Source: Methanobrevibacter sp. (GTDB taxonomy: Archaea > Methanobacteriota > Methanobacteria > Methanobacteriales > Methanobacteriaceae). Taken from it: 7,516 nucleotides of DNA. The notes below the pieces were generated by a model. That model was not told the origin of the DNA. It saw only the letters and a program-made list of their open reading frames with translations, and did no database searches. Where the stretch lies: contig JAGCBE010000351.1 of NCBI GenBank assembly GCA_017652345.1, positions 1 to 7,516 on the forward strand. Reading direction: 5' to 3'. How positions within the stretch are numbered: position 1 is the first letter of the stretch; each line of letters starts with the position of its first letter. Below are positions 1-5,712 of the stretch, piece after piece. A program made the translations under genes and the position numbers.

Positions 1-125
1 AAAGACCTTAACGAGCTAAACTAACAACCCCATTTTGGGTCTTACCGGATTGACCAATTAAGTCAACTCAAGCATATAACAAGCCCGTTAAGCACCTGGT
101 TAGCATACCCATAAAAGGACATAGC
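1..125. other. Gene-free region downstream of the operon, possible structured RNA or genome end
   Basis: No open reading frame with a ribosome binding site is present on either strand. On the minus strand several short self-complementary segments are visible: TTGAC (pairing 66-62 with 54-50, plus a G·U), CCC/GGG around an A-rich loop (about 39-29), and AAGACC pairing with GGTCTT (43-38 with 7-2); the last two compete with each other. The segment GCACCTGG at 92-99 repeats an arm of the adjacent terminator. The first bases are AAAG, as at the ends of phi29 DNA. The region could be a genome terminus, an untranslated tail of the late transcript, or a small RNA gene; none of these can be settled from the sequence alone. 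It does not fold as a canonical tRNA. Confidence 0.5.
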
Positions 126-150
126 AAAACCCAGGTGCATTAACACCTGG
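92..150. repeat. Three-segment repeat around the operon terminator
   Basis: On the minus strand the word CCAGGTG occurs at 150-144 and again at 99-93, with its complement CACCTGG at 137-131 between them. The middle segment can pair with the first (the terminator, 9 bp) or with the second (8 bp, GCACCTGG at 138-131 with CCAGGTGC at 99-92). The two pairings exclude each other, the layout used by attenuators and antiterminators. Confidence 0.55.
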
Positions 151-152
151 GT
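126..152 (-). terminator. Intrinsic terminator at the end of the late operon
   Basis: Positions 144-152 and 129-137 form a perfect 9-bp GC-rich stem (ACCCAGGTG with CACCTGGGT on the transcribed strand) around a 6-nt loop. The minus-strand RNA continues into UUUUGCU, giving a short U-run. The hairpin starts 14 nt after the stop codon of the 811-residue tail gene, where an operon end is expected. On the plus strand the hairpin is followed by TCTATACTT, which is not U-rich, so it should act mainly on leftward transcription. Confidence 0.8.
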
Positions 153-166
153 CTATACTTAATGAA

Positions 167-2602
167 TTATATGATTATACCTTCCTTAAGCATTGCTTCT
201 ATTTCAATCAGCTCACTTTCAGTTGCAGTTGGAATATCTACATGGACTGATTTACATCTTGTAAAGCCTTTGAAATTAACAAGATATCCAAGTTTGTTAT
301 TAGGATAACCATATTGACTATTATAACCAGTGGGTTGTGTATCAACTGCACGTGTTATTATCAGATAAGGTTTTTTACATCCCATAGCACCTGCATTTCC
401 ACTAAAACCACCTGATCTTTGTACATCTTGTTTGATTGATGCTATACCACCAACAACACCTGCAGGATTGCCAGTAAATGCACTTACACCTGCAGTTACC
501 AAACCACTTATCAATCTAGTACGATCTGATGCAGTTAAAGGTATCTGTACACTACAATTACCTTCAAAAGTGTATAATAATTGACGAAGGTTAGGTCTGA
601 TTGCATAAAGCATAGCAATACAAGTACCTGTGTACACATCCACTTTATAATCAATTTCAAGCCTGCTATTCATGATTTCTTTAGTCCGTAAAGTTCTGTA
701 TCCTATGAATGGCAAGAAGACCTGGATTGATACGCCTGTATAATCAAGTGCATTTCCATATGCTTCAGATACTTGAACATCACCACACGATATATCAACA
801 TATTGTGATGTTACAGTCGGTGAACTAACACCACTATCAAGATAACCTAATACAATATTTTTATTTGAACCTGTACTAGGTGATGCATATATCATATGTA
901 ATGATATAATTGCATCCAATGGATTATTTTGGAAGAATTTTGATATAGTATCAATTATTGATGAATTCCAAAGATAAGCACCTAGTGCATCAACATTAGC
1001 TTGTGATGGATTATAAACACTGTATAATTTACTTCCACTGCTAACACCTGATGAAGGTGCTACTATTGTAGGTGAAGCACCAAAAGGATTTAATCCTATC
1101 TGAGGAAAACTAGGGTTAACTGTCCATGGTGTACTATCAGGAATTTTTATATCAGGGCTTCCCTGGTTAAATAATGATTGATAAATCCATGGTGAAGGGT
1201 TGTTTACAGGGGTTGTAGTAGGGTCAGAAAAAGGACTTACAAAATCATAAATACCTGACCAAACACCCTGCTGATCACCTGTAAACGGTTCTATCTGCCA
1301 ATTTTTATCAGGTGCAGTAAATGGTAAATATGTAGTATCAACATAATTGTTTGTATAAGGATTATATGACCTGTCTACAAAGGCATTTGCTAACCATAGT
1401 GCAAAAGTATCCCAAAAATCATCAATATTTTCAGGCGGTAAAAGGTCAGTACCATTGTAAATTACTGCAGGATTTTTTGCTACAAAATCACTGCCTAAAT
1501 TGGTTACATAACAAGTTATCAAAGGGTCAGACATAGTTGTTTGTGAACCTATAGGAACAACAGTTTCTGCGACCCCATCCGTAAAACTGAAATTTAAAAC
1601 AGTACCATCAGGATTTATATTAGCAGTGAAATTTCCAAGTTTTTGTTCATCTGTTGCATTTACATACAAACCATTTGGTGCAGTTCCTAGAACTGTCATT
1701 TCACCCTGCGGTATATTATAAAACCATGTCTGAACATTTGCATATCCATTATCAGTATTTTTTAATGTTCTAGTATATGTAACAGTTGTACCTGGGTATC
1801 TTAATAAACCCTGATCATATAATACAGATACATATGGTGATGCAGTACCAGTATTTTGTAATGTAAGATTAACAAAACCTTCAGTTAACTGACCTAGTGG
1901 AACATCTTGATCACCTGCAGTTGTTACTTCCTGATTTATATGATCTGCAACATTGAATGCATCCATCTGATATAATGCTTTTATTATATTGTCTGCATCA
2001 CGTTTATCACAATATGCCTGAATAGAACCATCCTGCATTTCACGCCATATAACATTTGCAGTTTCAGTTTCCCTTAAAGGTTTATATGTTAGTACATCAG
2101 GGCTTTTAAGATCATTGAAAACTGCATTAGATAGATCATTCCAAAATTTAGGATGTTCTGCTACTTCTTTAAGACCAACACCTGCACCAATAGCAATACC
2201 ACCTGCAAGTGTTGCTAGGGGTATTTTACCTGAAAGTGCACCTGGTTTTACTGTACCTGCACCTGTTGTTGTCTGTGGCATTACTTTTGTTTGTGCTGAT
2301 ACTACATTTTGTGTACCTTCTTCAAATACAGGTTCTATATCATACATAGCAGTTGCCTGTGAACGTGCGGCGGCATTTTGATATGCCCATTCTGCAGTAA
2401 CTTCAGGGTCTTTTCCTACCCACTGCGTAATATATGCGTGTGGGTCATATTGTTGTGTTACTGTTATTTCACGAAGCACATCTTCACTATATTCACCAAA
2501 ATATGCTTCACCACCCATCTGTTCAAAAATTGTTTGTGGTGAATAAGACCTTACATTATAAAATGCATCTTGTAAATGGTCTTGTGTTATCATTAAAGCC
2601 AT
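167..2602 (-). CDS. Tail knob / tail tip protein, 811 aa (phi29 gp9-like C-terminal part)
   Basis: This is probably the main tail-tip protein, forming the short tail's distal tube and contacting or penetrating the host membrane. Residues about 1-120 are hydrophilic. Residues 125-144 form a Gly/Ala/Ile hydrophobic stretch followed by a segment around 'HPKFWNDLSNAVF'. Residues 180-390 look beta-rich and 415-520 are rich in Pro, Asn and Ser. From 526 to the end is a block I recognise from tail proteins of Firmicutes podoviruses: 'LYSVYNPSQ' near 526, 'GYLDSGVSS' near 586, 'FLPFIGYRTL' near 629, a second hydrophobic Gly/Ala stretch at 697-723, and a terminal 'DIPTATESELIEIEAMLKEG' motif also typical of gp9-type knobs. 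The start ATG has a perfect AGGAGG 8 nt upstream, overlapping the preceding stop. phi29 gp9 is shorter (about 600 aa). The knob role is inferred from family resemblance; the N-terminal 500 residues are not recognised. Confidence 0.75.
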   Translation of the reverse strand: MALMITQDHLQDAFYNVRSYSPQTIFEQMGGEAYFGEYSEDVLREITVTQQYDPHAYITQWVGKDPEVTAEWAYQNAAARSQATAMYDIEPVFEEGTQNVVSAQTKVMPQTTTGAGTVKPGALSGKIPLATLAGGIAIGAGVGLKEVAEHPKFWNDLSNAVFNDLKSPDVLTYKPLRETETANVIWREMQDGSIQAYCDKRDADNIIKALYQMDAFNVADHINQEVTTAGDQDVPLGQLTEGFVNLTLQNTGTASPYVSVLYDQGLLRYPGTTVTYTRTLKNTDNGYANVQTWFYNIPQGEMTVLGTAPNGLYVNATDEQKLGNFTANINPDGTVLNFSFTDGVAETVVPIGSQTTMSDPLITCYVTNLGSDFVAKNPAVIYNGTDLLPPENIDDFWDTFALWLANAFVDRSYNPYTNNYVDTTYLPFTAPDKNWQIEPFTGDQQGVWSGIYDFVSPFSDPTTTPVNNPSPWIYQSLFNQGSPDIKIPDSTPWTVNPSFPQIGLNPFGASPTIVAPSSGVSSGSKLYSVYNPSQANVDALGAYLWNSSIIDTISKFFQNNPLDAIISLHMIYASPSTGSNKNIVLGYLDSGVSSPTVTSQYVDISCGDVQVSEAYGNALDYTGVSIQVFLPFIGYRTLRTKEIMNSRLEIDYKVDVYTGTCIAMLYAIRPNLRQLLYTFEGNCSVQIPLTASDRTRLISGLVTAGVSAFTGNPAGVVGGIASIKQDVQRSGGFSGNAGAMGCKKPYLIITRAVDTQPTGYNSQYGYPNNKLGYLVNFKGFTRCKSVHVDIPTATESELIEIEAMLKEGIII

Positions 2603-2606
2603 AATA

Positions 2607-3200
2607 TCAACCTCCTGCAGTTATAAGTATATAATCACCTGAATCATTAAAACCTAAAGGATAACTGATGATTTCTACATTTTCACGTTCATCTACAACA
2701 TATGAACCATCATTTATATATGGGTCTGCCTGAAATTCATTTTTATCAACAACACACTTAAGATATAATATATCATTCTTAAAGGATGTTAATGCATCAC
2801 GTTTTCCAACAAGCCTATACATATCACCACCTGGTAATAATTCACATCTTACATAATAATAAAAATCACCTAACTTCATATAATTTACTCTTGTAAGATC
2901 AGTATCAGTATTAATATATATTACAGGTTCAACAAGTGAACAATCTTCCTTGATCGTCAGTATACCACTTTCGATTTCTTCAAGATATCTTTCTTTATGA
3001 ATCATCCTTTTTTCACAAGGACTATTGAATAATATATATTCAACATTACCTGTAAATGTTGGTCTGTTAATACTGGGTACACTACCAGGTTCAGGTGTGG
3101 CAGGTGTGGGTACATCAGGCGGAGTATATCCTGGTGTATCAGGTATAGGTGTAGTAACATCTTTTCCTTTACTTTCAAAATAAGTATTATTTAAAGCCAT
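2607..3200 (-). CDS. Knob/adaptor-like tail protein, 197 aa
   Basis: Residues 16-46 are a low-complexity Pro/Thr linker. Residues 48-197 resemble a domain common in phi29-type and related Firmicutes podovirus tails: a 'EPVIYINTDTD' strand (91-101), 'NYMKLGDFYYYVR' (106-118), a 'GKRDALTSFKNDILYLKCVVDK' region (132-153) and a 'DYILITAGG' end. In phi29 a similar domain lies at the N-terminus of knob protein gp9, so this may be a free-standing version of the domain joining the tail tube to the collar. It ends 4 nt before the 811-residue tail gene, and its last Gly-Gly codons form that gene's Shine-Dalgarno sequence. The start follows AAGGAAGGTGA. The gene is certain; the adaptor role is inferred and it could equally be a minor tail protein. 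Confidence 0.65.
   Translation of the reverse strand: MALNNTYFESKGKDVTTPIPDTPGYTPPDVPTPATPEPGSVPSINRPTFTGNVEYILFNSPCEKRMIHKERYLEEIESGILTIKEDCSLVEPVIYINTDTDLTRVNYMKLGDFYYYVRCELLPGGDMYRLVGKRDALTSFKNDILYLKCVVDKNEFQADPYINDGSYVVDERENVEIISYPLGFNDSGDYILITAGG
2611..2616 (-). promoter_or_regulatory. Perfect Shine-Dalgarno of the 811-aa tail gene
   Basis: AGGAGG on the minus strand lies 8 nt before the ATG at 2602. It consists of the last codons of the upstream 197-residue gene (Ala-Gly-Gly-stop), so termination of one gene and initiation of the next happen at the same place. Confidence 0.8.
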
Positions 3201-3214
3201 GATATCACCTTCCT

Positions 3215-4012
3215 TTAATCTGTTGTTTTAGTATATCGTATTGTGATATACATATGAGCACCGCTTACATCATTAATCCATGAATTAATATAATCTATGC
3301 TTTCTACATTAAAATCAACAGAACAAACTATTCCTATATTATATTGAGGTCTATATGCTTGTATATTATATACAGCATCTAAACTAGATACCAAAACTCC
3401 TTCAATATATACACATTCTTTCATATCAGATAATCCAACATCAGAAAAAGGTATTGTACTCCACGAAGTGCCATAAGAAGGATTAACTACATCAATAGTT
3501 TTTTGATATAAAATAGAGCCGTCTATCCATGTTCCAATGACTTGTTCATTAGTGCTATAATTTATAGCACTTCCGCCACCTGACTGATTGACATTTTCAA
3601 ATTTTTCTGAAGTGCTATTCCAAGCCAGTACCTGACCATTTTGTATAGATGATACACTTACATCATCAAGATCAGTTATATTTTCAGGTACAGTAGGAAT
3701 AACGATATCATCAATAAGACCTTTCAAAACATATCCCTGATTTGCAGATAATGCCTTTGTACTGTCATCAGTTAAAAGATTATCAACAATATCAAGACCC
3801 TGTTTCACCATTTCTACTGCAACACCCTTTGATGTTCCCTGAGGTTCATATGTTATTGTTAAAGTATTACCTGATAAGGACTGTTCAACAGGCATTAAAT
3901 CAGGGTCTGTACTATAAACACGTATTAAACTGTTAGGTAATTCTGTATCTGTAAATGATATTGATGTACTACCTGATGCAAGTATACCTTCTAATATTTT
4001 CCTTACTACCAT
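3215..4012 (-). CDS. Tail fibre / appendage (receptor-binding) protein, 265 aa
   Basis: The protein is modular. Residues 1-65 are a beta-rich, probably virion-attaching domain. Residues 79-101 carry 'LLTDDSTKALSANQGYVLK', a segment common in trimeric phage fibres of gut Firmicutes and Bacteroidetes. Residues 113-141 hold 'DLDDVSVSSIQNGQVLAWNS', another widespread fibre repeat. A Gly/Ser linker at 143-149 leads to 'EQVIGTWIDGSILYQKT' (156-172), and the C-terminal domain ends in 'YITIRYTKTTD'; both are familiar from the C-termini of Firmicutes phage fibres. Its place just after the lower collar matches the appendage gene of phi29 (gp12), but it is far smaller and lacks an obvious enzyme domain, so a head fibre like gp8.5 is an alternative. 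The start ATG has AGGTGA 4 nt upstream, overlapping the lower-collar stop. Confidence 0.7.
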   Translation of the reverse strand: MVVRKILEGILASGSTSISFTDTELPNSLIRVYSTDPDLMPVEQSLSGNTLTITYEPQGTSKGVAVEMVKQGLDIVDNLLTDDSTKALSANQGYVLKGLIDDIVIPTVPENITDLDDVSVSSIQNGQVLAWNSTSEKFENVNQSGGGSAINYSTNEQVIGTWIDGSILYQKTIDVVNPSYGTSWSTIPFSDVGLSDMKECVYIEGVLVSSLDAVYNIQAYRPQYNIGIVCSVDFNVESIDYINSWINDVSGAHMYITIRYTKTTD

Positions 4013-4016
4013 ATTA

Positions 4017-4733
4017 TCACCTGCCTATCAACAAATAATCTCTACAGATATCATCAAATATAACCTGCAAAAAATCCCATACAAGCCAAAAATCTTTGTG
4101 CTTTTTCAAAAGATCATCAACAGTCATTACACCTATATTTCCATATCTGCGTAAAGTATGTGAATCAGTACCTTGTGTGCGACTTGTATCTTGTTCCTGA
4201 CCTTTTGTAAACTGATGATTATCCTGTCTGCTACCAACTGCATCTTCATTACTATCACGTGTATTTTCATTACCTGAATTCCAACCGGTAACCTTGTTAA
4301 GACCTGCAGAATTCTGACTGCCTATATTATCAATAGTAACATCAGTACGTTGACCTGTAATAGAAGTACCTGCATTTTGGTTTGTTCCTGAGTATGTTTC
4401 ATGCATATCATAATTGTTGGTAAGTGCATACGCTTCATCATCTGGTATCGTATGTATACGGTACAGTTCAGTATACTTTTTATCATTCTTCATAAATAAT
4501 GCATATACTGCCCGTTTAAAATCAGAAAGTGCATTATGATCAGTATATTCATCAAACAAATCTTCTAATGAAGAATAGAATTCATAATTTGAATAATACC
4601 TTGTAAACAGTATATCTATATCTTCACCTGTTTCTACATTATAAATACCTGTCCACCATTCAGAATCAAATTCAGGAAAAAGCGTTGCTTCTTCAGTCTG
4701 TGCTATCTTGAATAGTTCTTTCACTGTTTTCAT
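4017..4733 (-). CDS. Lower collar / head-tail connector protein, 238 aa
   Basis: This should form the ring below the portal that joins head to tail and carries the appendages, as gp11 does in phi29 (about 293 aa). Residues 1-105 are acidic and aromatic-rich ('FPEFDSEWWTGIY', 'LFTRYYSNYEFY', 'FKRAVYALFMKND'). Residues 107-190 are a polar Asn/Gln/Ser/Thr/Gly-rich, low-complexity stretch, probably a flexible loop. The end carries 'SHTLRRYGNIGVMTVDDLLKKH' (191-212), a motif seen in collar-type proteins of gut podoviruses, then a hydrophobic helical tail. An in-frame GTG at 4742 exists, but the GGGAG motif lies only 2 nt before it and 11 nt before the ATG at 4733, so the ATG is preferred. It overlaps the portal by 41 nt. 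The assignment rests on position, size and motif style. Confidence 0.7.
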   Translation of the reverse strand: MKTVKELFKIAQTEEATLFPEFDSEWWTGIYNVETGEDIDILFTRYYSNYEFYSSLEDLFDEYTDHNALSDFKRAVYALFMKNDKKYTELYRIHTIPDDEAYALTNNYDMHETYSGTNQNAGTSITGQRTDVTIDNIGSQNSAGLNKVTGWNSGNENTRDSNEDAVGSRQDNHQFTKGQEQDTSRTQGTDSHTLRRYGNIGVMTVDDLLKKHKDFWLVWDFLQVIFDDICRDYLLIGR

Positions 4734-5619
4734 CTTCTTCACTTCTCCCTTCTTCCATTATCATCCTAACTTCAGGTGCTAAATCTACTGACCAGGATGT
4801 ACCAAAGATACGATTAACTTCTTTGCATCCTTCCTGCCTACTGTTTAACATATCCATCACATTCAGTAACAAGAATGCCAGATCTGAAGTTATTTCTGCA
4901 TTGACTGTGTTATTATTCTTTTCAAAAGCTGAACGAACTCCAATATCTGCATAAAAGTCCTTTATCAGGTTTCTTCTTGTTTCGTATAACTTCACAAGGT
5001 CTTCACTGTTTCCTGCAGATACTTTGACAAATTCAAGACCTAGATCACCGATATCTGTAAGACTTGCATATTCACCATTGAATACCTTTTTCTGCAGGTT
5101 TCTGATTGACTGTTTATGTTTTTCTGTCTTTGCAACAGGTATACCACTATCAGTTCTATGATTGATCATTGACATGATCAGTGATACATCCGCATGAGCT
5201 AACATGACTGCATAAGAATAAATCAAATCAAAACTTCTATTTCTTAACTGGTTATTATCAATCAGTGCAAGGTCTTTTCCTATCTCAAAGGTTTTAGTCC
5301 ATATAGGGCAGTGTGCTATATAGTTTCTTCTTTCATCAATATACTTTGTAACACCTGAAAGACTACCATAAAATGCAGTCAGTTCTTCACCCTTAAAAGG
5401 TGCTATACCACAATACCCCTGCAGGATAAGTCTTTGTTCAATTTCCTTTTGTTTGATAGGTTCACAATTCCACACAAAAAGCCTGATCATTCTTTCAAAC
5501 AGATGATCACGCCAAAACAAAAAACGCATGTTAAAAGTGGAAGCATCACACGCATCCCACGTTATATAATCAAACATGCTATCTTTTTTCATATCATCAT
5601 ATATATTCTTTAAAAACAT
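4693..5619 (-). CDS. Portal / upper collar (connector) protein, 308 aa
   Basis: This forms the dodecameric ring at one capsid vertex through which DNA is packaged and ejected. Its length matches phi29 gp10 (309 aa). The N-terminal helix region 'HLFERMIRLFVWNCEP' followed by 'QGYCGIAPFK' (39-76) parallels gp10's Leu/Phe-rich helix followed by a Gly-Tyr segment. Residues 213-280 ('ETRRNLIKDFYADIGVRS', then 'NAEITSD', 'SRQEGCKEVNRIFGTSWSV') parallel gp10's stretch with an Asn-rich helix, 'TDEVSS', and 'SREEACEKINELYGLNVKV'. The tail from 289 is acidic and probably disordered. A GTG lies in frame at 5628, but the AAGGGG motif overlaps it and sits 8 nt before the ATG at 5619, so the ATG is the start. 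Confidence 0.88.
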   Translation of the reverse strand: MFLKNIYDDMKKDSMFDYITWDACDASTFNMRFLFWRDHLFERMIRLFVWNCEPIKQKEIEQRLILQGYCGIAPFKGEELTAFYGSLSGVTKYIDERRNYIAHCPIWTKTFEIGKDLALIDNNQLRNRSFDLIYSYAVMLAHADVSLIMSMINHRTDSGIPVAKTEKHKQSIRNLQKKVFNGEYASLTDIGDLGLEFVKVSAGNSEDLVKLYETRRNLIKDFYADIGVRSAFEKNNNTVNAEITSDLAFLLLNVMDMLNSRQEGCKEVNRIFGTSWSVDLAPEVRMIMEEGRSEEDENSERTIQDSTD

Positions 5620-5624
5620 GTTAT

Positions 5625-5633
5625 TCACCCCTT
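5625..5633 (-). promoter_or_regulatory. Ribosome binding site that fixes the portal start
   Basis: AAGGGGTGA on the minus strand directly precedes AATAAC and the ATG at 5619. Because it runs into the upstream in-frame GTG at 5628, it can only serve the ATG. It begins 4 nt after the base of the 5638-5672 hairpin, so translation of the portal could be affected by that structure. Confidence 0.75.
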
Positions 5634-5637
5634 AATC

Positions 5638-5672
5638 GAAAAGGGCAACACCATAATAGTATTACCCTTTTC
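5638..5672 (-). terminator. Hairpin between capsid and portal genes, probable partial terminator
   Basis: On the transcribed minus strand, 5672-5657 pairs with 5653-5638 as 16 consecutive pairs: GAAAAGGG with CCCUUUUC at the base, then a UA-rich upper stem with three G·U pairs and a UUA loop (the top pairs may open). The A-run before and U-run inside the descending arm resemble an intrinsic terminator, but the U-run is only four bases and is followed by CGAUU, so read-through is likely. Position suggests it reduces portal and tail mRNA relative to capsid mRNA, or protects the capsid mRNA 3' end. No convincing promoter is visible in the rest of this 93-nt gap. Confidence 0.7.
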
Positions 5673-5712
5673 TTTATTGATCATCTATAAAGGAAGCATA
5701 TAGATATTAACA

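Noticed and set aside
37..110. A 74-nt stretch with GGGT at one end and ACCC at the other, tRNA-like in length
   Set aside because: Neither strand gives a T-arm with a TTC-A-type loop, a D-arm or a proper 7-bp acceptor stem; only four end pairs form without mismatch.
69..112. Short minus-strand reading frame ATG GGT ATG from position 112
   Set aside because: It is only about 14 codons long, has no ribosome binding site and overlaps the repeat/hairpin region.
1351..1536. Plus-strand reading frame of 61 codons inside the tail gene
   Set aside because: It lies entirely within the coding sequence of the 811-aa protein, has no ribosome binding site and no recognisable product; it is a shadow frame, as are those at 2115-2381, 3742-3936, 6280-6483 and 6386-6640 on the plus strand and 6213-6479 on the minus strand.
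4173..4410. Low-complexity polar stretch in the lower-collar gene as a possible frameshift or repeat array
   Set aside because: The frame stays open with no nucleotide tandem repeat; Asn/Ser/Gly-rich flexible loops are expected in collar proteins.
5673..5712. Possible promoter in the gap between capsid and portal
   Set aside because: AT-rich words such as TATAGAT are present, but no paired -35 and -10 elements with suitable spacing could be found; the hairpin is a better explanation of the gap.
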